Under the pieces are notes generated by a model that saw nothing but the letters and a program-made list of their open reading frames with translations, had not been told where the DNA came from and searched no databases. 7,336 nt of DNA, taken from positions 1 to 7,336 of the forward strand of contig PIVH01000161.1 of the NCBI GenBank assembly GCA_003354225.1, written 5' to 3'. Positions 1 to 6,762 of the stretch are shown one piece after another. The stretch comes from Globobulimina sp. Taxonomy: Eukaryota; Foraminifera; Rotaliida. Position numbers and translations under genes: made by a program. Numbering within the stretch: position 1 is the first letter of the stretch; the number at the start of each line of letters is the position of its first letter.

Positions 1-40
1 TATGGATGATTATATGAATTGGATGGTATCACCATAAATT

Positions 41-59
41 ATATATATATATATATATA
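41..59. repeat. (AT)n microsatellite
   Basis: An uninterrupted AT dinucleotide run lies in the AT-rich spacer before the first RING gene. Nothing else could be recognised in bases 1-194. A shorter (TA)n run occurs at about 1112-1125, just after the same gene. Both are ordinary simple repeats. Confidence 0.9.
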
Positions 60-194
60 ATTATTGACTATCATTCTTTTTGATGTTCCTCTTGTAATTT
101 TTATGTTGTAAATAACTTGTTATTGAATTCGATTAACACGTACTATTAATTAATTCGTTTCTGGAGCGAGCGATAAAGCAAAAATACCTAATCA

Positions 195-255
195 TTTACA
201 CTCTAAAATTACTCTTACACCATCCCAACTTCGCAACACCAATTTGACAGTACCA
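195..255 (+). promoter_or_regulatory. Conserved leader upstream of RING copy 1
   Basis: This leader aligns without gaps to the stretch before the second RING copy (6706-6762). Over positions 196-249 I count 7 differences in 54 bases, about 87% identity. That is better than the membrane-coding part that follows, which contains indels. It may hold the promoter or 5' untranslated region. The copy 1 frame is also open back to 154, but there is no ATG before 256, and in copy 2 the frame of the start codon has a TAA at 6745. Coding use is therefore less likely. No named motif was recognised. Confidence 0.5.
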
Positions 256-1095
256 ATGCGTTTGGTAATAAACTTTGTCATGTCAATTATTGAAAACAGT
301 TTTCTATTCATGTGGTGTTTATCGCTATTCTTATTAATATATCTATCACCTGTTTTATTAGAAACGTCAAATGAATTTGCTGCGAGTTCAATATTGATAT
401 TTGGAATGTTCACTATATTTGGCTCCTTTGTGTCGGTATTGACAAAAGGAATTTTCTGTATTGGTGGCTCAATTATCGCCACCGCTCCTTTTGTAACTAT
501 TTATGTTTTGTATGGATTTGGTCAGAACATTATTGATGGTATGACATCAAATCTTAGTTCTCCCATCATTATGAAATGTTTTATGTGGTGTATTGGTTCA
601 TTATTCACATTGTCGATTGCTTTACTTTTCGCTGATTTATGCTGTAAATATAAAATTGATCGTCACATTACAAAATATTTACGTGCATCATATGAGAGGC
701 GACAATATGAGATTAATTATGTTAACAATGGAGCAGCCCCCGCTTCTGTGTATGAATCGAATTATAAGTATGGGAATTTTTGGGATTGCCATCTTTGTAA
801 ACAGCCATTTGATAATAATAACGCAGTACACTTACAATCCCAATGTATATTGAAATGTGGTCATAGATTCCATTCTCATTGTATAAGAGCAAGGGAATTA
901 AAACAGTTTAATGAATCTTATAATTATTCAAGGAATCCAAGAAAAACATGTGAAGAATGTGGTGCATATTACGATCACACCGAAAAATGGCAATATATTC
1001 CTATTAATAAAGCATATTTTAATGAGATCCGAAATGAGACCGCATTGCGAGTGTTGCCAGATGTTATTGAGAATATTATCATTGATTTTATTTAG
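256..1095 (+). CDS. Four-pass membrane RING-H2 protein, copy 1
   Basis: The predicted protein has 279 residues from the ATG at 256 and ends with TAG. The frame is open further upstream, but 256 is its first ATG. Seen: four hydrophobic segments at about residues 14-35, 42-63, 66-90 and 105-130, then a hydrophilic tail. The tail holds a RING-H2 pattern with C178 and C181 (CHLC), C201, H203, H206 and C209 (CGHRFHSHC), then C232 and C235 (CEEC). The spacing C-x-H-x2-H-x2-C is typical of RING-H2. Family knowledge: such domains bind two zinc ions and commonly recruit E2 enzymes, so a membrane E3 ubiquitin ligase is likely. Inference: the RING faces the cytosol; substrate and membrane are unknown. 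A diverged partial paralog follows at 6763. The next gene downstream is convergent. Confidence 0.85.
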   Translation: MRLVINFVMSIIENSFLFMWCLSLFLLIYLSPVLLETSNEFAASSILIFGMFTIFGSFVSVLTKGIFCIGGSIIATAPFVTIYVLYGFGQNIIDGMTSNLSSPIIMKCFMWCIGSLFTLSIALLFADLCCKYKIDRHITKYLRASYERRQYEINYVNNGAAPASVYESNYKYGNFWDCHLCKQPFDNNNAVHLQSQCILKCGHRFHSHCIRARELKQFNESYNYSRNPRKTCEECGAYYDHTEKWQYIPINKAYFNEIRNETALRVLPDVIENIIIDFI

Positions 1096-1765
1096 ATATG
1101 TTTTTTTTACCTATATATATATATACTATGTTTGTGTGATGATAATCTGTACGCAGTGCGTAATGAGCTCGTACTTATTTTGAATGCAAATAAGAAGTTT
1201 CTCATCATATATAGCCAGATTATAATGCAGTGTGTTATGAGTATGTTTATTTTGATTGTAAATACGTCATATGTCATCTCATGCAAACTTGTATCGTTTT
1301 TCGTTTTTCGTTTTCTGTTTTTTGTTTCGCATTAACATTTGATGTAATGGTATCAATTACAGTTATCATTGCCCAATGTCTTCTGTTTGATGCAAAAATG
1401 TATGTGTGTTTGAATATTAATGCAAATTAATTTATTATTGTCAGATTATCCTTGCACTACGAGCTTTTTTCTACAAAACTCAACTTTAGTCTGTGTAGAA
1501 TCGAATTTTAAACGCGTGTATGAACTATTTGCCGGACAATTTTTACCTTTCTTCTTCAAAACACTAAGAAACGGTTTGCTTCGACCATTCCACAAAGCAA
1601 ATATGACGCTGAAAACAGGATGGTCTTAAGGCCATAAAGGTAGACGCACGCACCATTTGTGACAGCTGTTTGATAAGTTTTTGAAGAGAAGAAACCAGTA
1701 CTAAATATTAAATAAAACATGCAATGACAGATCTGCAGATGGGAAGTGGGAATGGAATGCCATGA
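1096..1765. other. Intergenic spacer, no convincing gene
   Basis: This spacer lies between the 3' ends of two convergent genes. It holds a (TA)n run near 1112, a degenerate repeat pair (about 1138-1272), a T-rich tract with TTTTTCG units near 1298-1325, and an AATAAA-type motif near 1710 that could serve as a plus-strand polyadenylation signal. A plus-strand frame of 69 codons at 1420-1629 shows no recognisable domain. No tRNA or rRNA was recognised. Confidence 0.6.
1138..1272. repeat. Degenerate direct repeat, about 74-bp spacing
   Basis: Two imperfect copies share GCAGTG (1153 and 1227), then a TAATGAG/TTATGAG element, then TTATTTTGA followed by a TGCAAAT/TGTAAAT element. The spacing is 74 bp at the left end. 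The copies are diverged and carry small indels, so this is an old duplication rather than an active satellite. Function is unknown. Confidence 0.5.
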
Positions 1766-2214
1766 TCAATGATTGTGTCGCGAGTTCTTGACTTTCGATC
1801 CTTTCACAAAATTCCCATTTGGTCCCGTTACATTTATTGCCCTCTTTTTCCCGTCACTTTGAATCTCAATCTCGAATTCCAATGATTCTCCTTCTTGTAA
1901 TGACCTATAACCCCGGGCATAAATATTTGTTTGATGAACAAAAACGTCAGCACCTCCATCGTCACAGGCAATAAATCCATATCCTTTTTCCGAAAAAAAT
2001 CGTTTCTTGATCTACTCCTTGACCTACTCCTTGATCTACTTCTTGATCTACTTCTTGATTTATGTCTTGATTTTCTAGAACGGTTTCTCTCAATATTTCT
2101 GTGTTTTTGTCTTGTTGGTGGTGATGATGGCGCATTTGCTCTCAACCACTTATCCATGTGATTAGGATCAGATGGATCAATTCCATTCTCAATGTAAAAT
2201 TCTGCTATAGACAT
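1766..2214 (-). CDS. Arginine-serine-rich protein with C-terminal cold-shock domain (frame change at T7)
   Basis: Seen: an ATG at 2214 opens a frame with a short N-terminus (starts MSIAEFYIENG), a basic linker, and nine SR dipeptides at residues 53-70. The frame then runs into GAT TTT TTT CGG. In that frame the remainder makes no sense. One base back (-1), the next 75 codons encode a clear cold-shock domain ending with TGA at 1768-1766. It has RNP1 KGYGFI (residues 77-82 of the shifted product), RNP2 VFVH (91-94), and the late AINVTGP motif. The product would be 149 residues. Family knowledge: cold-shock domains bind single-stranded RNA or DNA, and SR tracts are common in splicing or RNA-binding factors. 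Odd: the usual first beta strand (GxVKWF) is missing, apparently replaced by the SR tract. The frame change may be an indel or sequencing error in a homopolymer, or ribosomal slippage. The ATG lies 56 bp after the upstream ARM gene's stop. Confidence 0.78.
1993..1999 (-). other. T7 homopolymer at the frame junction
   Basis: On the minus strand seven T follow GA, giving the zero-frame reading GA-T TTT TTT CGG. This fits the X XXY YYZ slippery pattern (T TTT TTT). A one-base backward slip continues as TCG GAA AAA, exactly into the cold-shock frame. An eighth T would join the frames without slippage. No stable downstream stem was evident by eye. Confidence 0.6.
2005..2058 (-). repeat. 12-bp tandem repeats coding SR dipeptides
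   Basis: The unit is roughly AGTAGATCAAGA, with A/G variation at arginine third positions, repeated about four and a half times. It encodes nine consecutive Ser-Arg pairs. Serine alternates regularly between AGT and TCA, which shows expansion in 12-bp steps rather than by single codon pairs. Confidence 0.85.
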
Positions 2215-2270
2215 TTTGAGTGAAGTAGTAGTAGTATGTTTTGTCAGTAAAAGATTAGAGGATGAAACAT

Positions 2271-4938
2271 TTACTTTAAAATTTTTATCGAATTCGTATT
2301 TATTTTAAACAAATTAATGTATCGGAGTTTGGTAGATTTTATTTTTCGAATTATTCTTTGATCCAATTTATTTTTCTTTTTTTTTTCATTTACTACCAAC
2401 AATTCATCTAATTTAGCAATATACGGTGCCATTAATATATGTTTATAATCATCACAACTTAATCGATATATAATATCAATACAATAAATACATTCAATTA
2501 TATTTTGCGAGATATACATCATACAAAATATTGCTTCCATAATACCCATTTTTAATAAGATTTCAATTTGTGTTTCATTTGATTGTTGAATAATTGCTGT
2601 CATTATAATATATGCTTCATTTTGAATTTTTTTACAATTAAACTTATTTGCCTCAATAATATGAATTATATGTTTAATAAACGAAGATTCATTCAAATCA
2701 ATCAGCCGTTCAATAACATTTTCATTTTGTGACAATAAATGCGAAATTAACCATAATTGTGCATATTGTCCACCTTTCTTTGTTAACGTTGTTTTATGCG
2801 CTAAAACTTCAAAATATTTCTCGTTATCACCTAAACATTCCATAATTTCATTTTTTAAATCCATTGACTTGGATTCTGATTCTGTTTGTTGATAAATTCG
2901 CGATTGATCAATAATTGAATGCAATGTATATCCGGCTCGAGAGAAACAAGTCTTATTTTCCTCAGTATTGTCCTTCTCAAATGAACTGTGAATAAAATCT
3001 ATTAAATATGTCACAAATCCATATTTTACCATATCACAACATGCCATATTTGTTCTATTGTCGTCATTTTGATTCACATATTCTTTTGCACAAAATAATA
3101 CATCTTGGCACATTTGGATATCATTGTTCTCGTTTGCTGATTTTAATAAACCTAATAATATTTCACTGACATTGATATTTTTTATGGCATTAATAATATC
3201 CGAATTGATATCATCTTTATTACTAAAAATATGCGTAATTGTCCACGTTGCAACATTTTGCGTTTTGCCTGTATATAACGAGATATTTTGCATAATAAAA
3301 TCATAAATTTTATGTTGATTCAGTTTTATTCGACATTCCATCGTTCCACTTATCATTCATTGACAATTAATAATGTTATTCATGAATATTGCAGACATAT
3401 TCATAATGTTTTATATCTGCAATGATTCATAAATAATATACATTATACCTTATATTGCCAATACACCAAATCGTAGCTTCTAGCAACTGATTGTTACACT
3501 CATTCATATCATGTCCAATGAATAGCAATTTTTTCAACACCTCACAACCGCCAAATATACAAATCAAAATTGTAAATTCATCGTTGATGGATGCAATATT
3601 TGTCAATGTATCCACTGCCATATATTGCAACTTAAGATTATTATTCGCATACTTGGAAATTAATATTATTTTCAAAATTATGCCAGTTTTCATCAAATTA
3701 TCCAAATCTTCCACACTCACTTCCTCCTCTTCATCTTTTCCGTGTTTCCTTAACAAATCACTCAAATATTTAATACCAACCATATTTTCTTCAACATCGG
3801 CGCTTAAAATCTGTAAAACAGTTTTTTGTAACAACTTATTCAACGCATAAAAATGATAAAATATGTGATCCACACCAATGCAATGAAATTGTTTCAATAC
3901 ATCATCGTCGTTATATGCGTCATTATATTCCACCTCAGCAAAATATACATTTAATTCATTCAAATATTTTTCTTCTTTTTCTGCAAATTTGAATGAAAAC
4001 ACATCCAATTCCTCCTCATCTTTGATATCCTCCTCATTGTCCTCCAATTTTGTGGCTTCGTCCACCGCAAACCACTCAAATCGATAACCATTGCTTATAG
4101 CATACGACTTGTGATTGGAACATTGATTTAAAAATTGCAATAAACGAACTACATTTCGTTTCTCGTCAAAAAAAGTTAATAATTTGCGGCAAATCCCGGT
4201 GACATTATGCTGCACATTGTAGATTTTTATAGTTCCCTTCCCGCGACTTTTCCAATGCCCTTCGTACTGACGGAAAGCGCGAATATCCCGACATTCGAAA
4301 ATTGCTTCAGTTCTGCAATAAATGTTATATTTTAAGTTGGTTGGAGTTAAAAATAATTGGTATTTTTTGTCGTAAAAGGCGCCAATGGCATTGTGTAAAA
4401 TCAATTCTTTCATATAAATGGAATAACAGCGCGCATATTCATTGTGATTGGCGATGGTATGGTATTCGCTTAATTTGCCGATGAAATTAATGGCGGCCAT
4501 TTTTAAGGCAGCGTTGGTGTCGTCGGATTTGATTACATTTATAATGTGGTAAATGATGCCATTTTGGGTCATCTGTTTTGCAGTTGTTACGTTTTTATAA
4601 TTTAGCTTATTATGGTTGAAAAAATAGGTTATCGTTTGTTGGTTTTTGGTCAATAATAATTTTATTAAGGACCGGACCTGATAATTTTGTAAGGAATGAT
4701 ATCTTTTTGCGTTCAATGTATTTGATGGTAAGCGGCCTAACAAAGCAAAAGAAATATTTATTAGTTGAAAAGAACGGAGGTCGATGAGATTTAAATATTT
4801 TGTGATGGACGAGATTATTTCATCTGGCATATGGCCGAGATTTGCAGATACAACGATTTCTGACGAAGGCGGCGGATTTATATCGCCTAAAATTTTAAAT
4901 AATGCATTGTATTGTGATAAGGAGATGTTATGTTTCAT
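2271..4938 (-). CDS. F-box plus importin-alpha-like ARM-repeat protein, two exons
   Basis: Exon 1 is 4938-3449 (496 codons plus 2 bases) and exon 2 is 3348-2271, ending with TAA. Spliced, it is 2568 nt, or 855 residues. Seen: an F-box-like stretch at residues 35-75 (MPDEIISSITKYLNLIDL); a middle part with an acidic run at about 296-312; then an ARM array from about 372. Importin-alpha signatures appear in order: TLTNIAS (444-450), TIWCIGNI (489-496), a CRxxL element just after the splice, ATWTITH (530-536), and a late KKIQNEAYIIMTAI. Family knowledge: importin-alpha holds nuclear localisation signals with Trp/Asn pairs in its ARM repeats. Here one pair is intact (W491/N495), one has lost Trp (W to D443) and one has lost Asn (N to H536), so cargo binding is probably altered. 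No importin-beta-binding domain is visible at the N-terminus; a lysine-rich stretch lies near the C-terminus (about 817-840). An adaptor role in an SCF-type ubiquitin ligase is inferred. The true N-terminus probably lies further upstream. Confidence 0.8.
3349..3448 (-). other. 100-nt spliceosomal-type intron
   Basis: On the minus strand the donor is AG|GTATAATG and the acceptor is ATGATAAG|TGGAAC. The intron is phase 2 and its length is not a multiple of three. It contains an in-frame TGA right after the donor side, so unspliced reading stops. Removing it joins WCIGNI to SGTMECR, which restores the importin-alpha ARM3-to-ARM4 spacing (compare the family pattern GNIAGD...CRD). The acceptor ends in AAG rather than the commoner CAG/TAG and has a weak pyrimidine tract. 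Confidence 0.8.
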
Positions 4939-5144
4939 GAAATGTGTAATGACTGAGCGAATTCCGCCAAATAATTGAAGGATTTTATTGTCTGCGGTTT
5001 CTAATGTTTTATCATCAATTTTGTTGAGTAGATGGCGGCATTTTAAATTACAACCAAAATCGTCCAGGTTGGTGTTGTTGGCGTATCATCAATTTTGTTG
5101 TAATGGTCCTCGCAATCGTCATCATATGGTATTAAAGTCCTCAC
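4939..5144 (-). other. Probable 5' coding extension of the F-box/ARM gene
   Basis: The frame of the ATG at 4938 stays open 49 codons upstream to 5085 and reads like protein (for example NLDDFGCNLKCRHLLNKIDD), but has no Met. Further upstream, 5144-5085, another frame also looks coding (YDDDCEDHYNKIDD). It begins after a TAG at 5147-5145 that could be the end of an intron (acceptor-like GTAATAG). Either a small indel near 5085 breaks one exon, or there is a second splice. The start codon of the gene is therefore unresolved; 4938 is only the first ATG in the long frame. Confidence 0.45.
5010..5100. repeat. Pair of 17-bp direct repeats
   Basis: TATCATCAATTTTGTTG occurs at 5010-5026 and again, identical, at 5084-5100. 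On the minus strand both copies can read NKIDD, but in different frames relative to each other. The second copy coincides with the point where the coding-like frame changes, so the repeat may have mediated a small rearrangement there. Confidence 0.7.
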
Positions 5145-5147
5145 CTA

Positions 5148-5531
5148 TTACATATATACACAAACAACCTATACAATAATACAAATAACATATGATATAT
5201 ATTCAGCAGCATTCTAATCTGTGAGATGGCTATCTGTGAGATGGCTATTTTTTGTGTGAGAAACCGCCAGTAACAGGATTTGGTGTGCGGACTAGCTGAA
5301 ATCCTGGTGATTTATAATAGAATAATTTGTGTTACATTGTTAAGACTGTACTGTTTTTGTACTGTAATATTTAGGAAAGATTAGCAGCTGCAGCTGTAAA
5401 TGCAGTGTATTTTCTATGTTGATAAATTATGAAATTTTTATCGGAGTTATAAGATAATTATTTAATAAAAAAGAAATTAAAGAGAATAAATTCAAGCTAG
5501 AAAAAGAAACAAAAGCATCAATTTTTACAAC
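5148..5531. other. Divergent intergenic region
   Basis: This spacer lies between the minus-strand F-box/ARM gene and the plus-strand lectin-like gene, so it should hold both promoters and perhaps a short first exon of the former. It contains a 15-bp tandem duplication (5217-5246), the 12-bp palindrome CAGCTGCAGCTG (5385-5396, two E-box-type CAGCTG sites), and an A-rich leader (about 5460-5531) before the lectin-like ATG. No other gene was recognised. Confidence 0.5.
5217..5246. repeat. 15-bp perfect tandem duplication
   Basis: The unit ATCTGTGAGATGGCT is present twice, head to tail, in noncoding sequence. It looks like a recent slippage duplication. Confidence 0.9.
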
Positions 5532-6044
5532 ATGAATCGTAGCATCATCCTTTTAATTTTAATTTCAATTGGATTCATTGAAGTGAGTGGTGGATCATTG
5601 TTCAATTGGCAGCAACAGAAAGATCGGTGGATTAAGATGATTAGGCGCATAAAAGTGGGAGATGTTGTATATAAGAGTCAAGTGGGAGATGTTGTATATA
5701 AGAGTCAAGTGGAGGAGGACCAAAACTTGATACTAACCTGCCAAAAAGGAAAGAGGGTAAAAGTGCAACCTGGCAGTTGGTACGGTATAAGAAATTATTG
5801 TTTACCTTATGATCATTGGTACAGAACACCAATTATTGGGGAGAACGATGCACCTTATGATACGGTGGGCAACCTGTGCGATGGACGGCCTTTAGGAACA
5901 TGTACAGTTTATGCTCGGAAGCGGCGCATGTCATATTCGGGTGTGGTCCGGTATGACCAATACAATGAAATGTTTGGTGATCCTGTACCCGGTTGTAAAA
6001 AGAAATTGACTGTTTATTGGAAATGTATCGTACATCACTTTTGA
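5532..6044 (+). CDS. Secreted SUEL/rhamnose-binding-lectin-like protein
   Basis: The protein has 170 residues and ends with TGA. Seen: a signal peptide at residues 1-20 (Arg near the start, then ILLILISIGFI, then small residues SGG). A 9-residue unit VGDVVYKSQ is duplicated at 42-59. From about 66 the sequence follows the galactose/rhamnose-binding lectin (SUEL) pattern: LILTCQKGKRVKVQPGSWYG, then a CDG...C segment (C116, C124), then MFGDPVPGC, and finally KLTVYWKC. The domain has six Cys (70, 90, 116, 124, 155, 165), fewer than usual. The Cys normally found in the FGDPC motif is Val here, with a Cys three residues later. Family knowledge: such domains bind galactose or rhamnose at the cell surface or outside the cell. 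Inference: a secreted or surface sugar-binding protein, ligand unknown. An A-rich leader precedes the ATG. Confidence 0.65.
   Translation: MNRSIILLILISIGFIEVSGGSLFNWQQQKDRWIKMIRRIKVGDVVYKSQVGDVVYKSQVEEDQNLILTCQKGKRVKVQPGSWYGIRNYCLPYDHWYRTPIIGENDAPYDTVGNLCDGRPLGTCTVYARKRRMSYSGVVRYDQYNEMFGDPVPGCKKKLTVYWKCIVHHF
5653..5712 (+). repeat. 27-bp perfect in-frame tandem duplication
   Basis: Two identical 27-bp units (5653-5679 and 5680-5706) are followed by 6 bases of a third. The repeat encodes VGDVVYKSQ twice, between the signal peptide and the lectin-like domain. No base differs between the copies, so the event is recent or kept uniform. Confidence 0.95.
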
Positions 6045-6677
6045 ACTTCTTGTTTGTATCTTTGTGGTTATATTAATAATTAATAGTACGCAATTATTTG
6101 CTGTGCTTGTGTCATAAACTATAAAATCACCTGAATAATTTCGCCGGGATGCTCTATAAACATGAATTGGAGGCTCCCCATTCCACCGTTGAGAATAATA
6201 GCGACAGCTGGCCTTCCTGCAAAATAAAATACATTTAGCAACGCAATATGTGAATACTTGCGCAGATTTGGTCCATATTGTTGCAAAACACACATAGTTC
6301 CATACAAATAGTATACAAACACTAACATATCCCCAAAACATATTCAATTCAATAAGACCATAATCGAGAACCAAATCGTTTTTCAATGTAAAAGTTCGAT
6401 AAATATATTTTCCCCACGGTGTAAAATTCAATATTATGCTAAAAAAACCAAAACCTTTGCAAACAGATCGGATAGAACTGGAAAATATATCGAGGTGTGC
6501 ACGTGATGGTTGACAATGGCAACAGCAATATCTGGAATCGCATGTACATGCGCATACGCATGGTGTACAGCAAAAACTGAGGAATATCTTGGCAATAATA
6601 ACGGTAAATTCACACACTAAACATACTAATGGTGTGAATGTTAATATCAAACGAAAGTACCACCACATGTCATGCAT
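5931..6677 (-). CDS. Uncertain cysteine-rich membrane-protein frame
   Basis: The frame is open for 248 codons from the ATG at 6677. Not recognised as any family. Seen: a hydrophobic segment at about residues 8-35, then ten Cys in residues 36-55 (CCTPCVCACTCDSRYCCCHC), a second hydrophobic stretch at about 114-152, and a basic tail. The last part (5931-6044) is antisense to the lectin-like gene and is probably spurious. A good 3' splice site, TTTTATTTTGCAG|G, sits at 6217, so the real gene may switch frame there. One frame after it reads GRPAVAIILNGGMGSLQFMF and ends at 6119; another ends near 6155. A donor at 6257 (GTATTC) would give a 41-nt intron. A dense Cys cluster beside a membrane segment might be palmitoylated or bind metal, but this is a guess. 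The start faces RING copy 2 divergently across 85 bp. Confidence 0.35.
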   Translation of the reverse strand: MHDMWWYFRLILTFTPLVCLVCEFTVIIAKIFLSFCCTPCVCACTCDSRYCCCHCQPSRAHLDIFSSSIRSVCKGFGFFSIILNFTPWGKYIYRTFTLKNDLVLDYGLIELNMFWGYVSVCILFVWNYVCFATIWTKSAQVFTYCVAKCILFCRKASCRYYSQRWNGEPPIHVYRASRRNYSGDFIVYDTSTANNCVLLIINITTKIQTRSSKVMYDTFPINSQFLFTTGYRITKHFIVLVIPDHTRI

Positions 6678-6705
6678 GACTACTCTGAAAAAACCTTTTT
6701 AAGAT

Positions 6706-6762
6706 TTTACACTCTAAATTTACTCGTACACCATCCCAACCCCGTAACACCAACTTGAGACA
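6706..6762 (+). promoter_or_regulatory. Conserved leader upstream of RING copy 2
   Basis: Counterpart of 195-255, sharing TTTACACTCTAAA and TACACCATCCCAAC. It sits inside the 85-bp gap to the divergent minus-strand frame. Homology to copy 1 fades before 6706, which may mark the left edge of the duplicated block. Confidence 0.5.

Noticed and set aside
192-482. 96-codon minus-strand frame
   Set aside because: It is antisense to the membrane-coding part of RING copy 1, and its counterpart at 6720-6986 is antisense to copy 2. The shared words come from the sense-strand homology.
1420-1629. 69-codon plus-strand frame in the spacer
   Set aside because: No domain, signal or homology pattern was visible, and frames of this size occur by chance. 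It was left inside the spacer description.
1834-1989. Zero-frame C-terminus of the SR protein as a real tail
   Set aside because: The zero-frame sequence has no recognisable pattern, while the -1 frame encodes complete cold-shock motifs. It could still be a minor product if slippage is programmed.
2005-2058. CRISPR-like or regulatory array in the 12-bp repeats
   Set aside because: The units are contiguous, have no spacers, and encode SR dipeptides in frame. It is a coding repeat.
3427-3480. Frameshift or pseudogene explanation for the break in the ARM gene
   Set aside because: Both frames stay open for hundreds of codons, and a GT...AG intron joins them exactly at a conserved motif in phase. 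Splicing is the simpler reading.
3491-3850. 119-codon plus-strand frame
   Set aside because: It is antisense to exon 1 of the F-box/ARM gene and has low-complexity Ser runs mirroring the acidic codons of the sense strand.
5385-5396. CAGCTGCAGCTG palindrome as a specific binding site
   Set aside because: It is a perfect palindrome of two E-box-type hexamers, but with no second site and no known factor in this organism, function cannot be claimed. It is mentioned only in the spacer entry.
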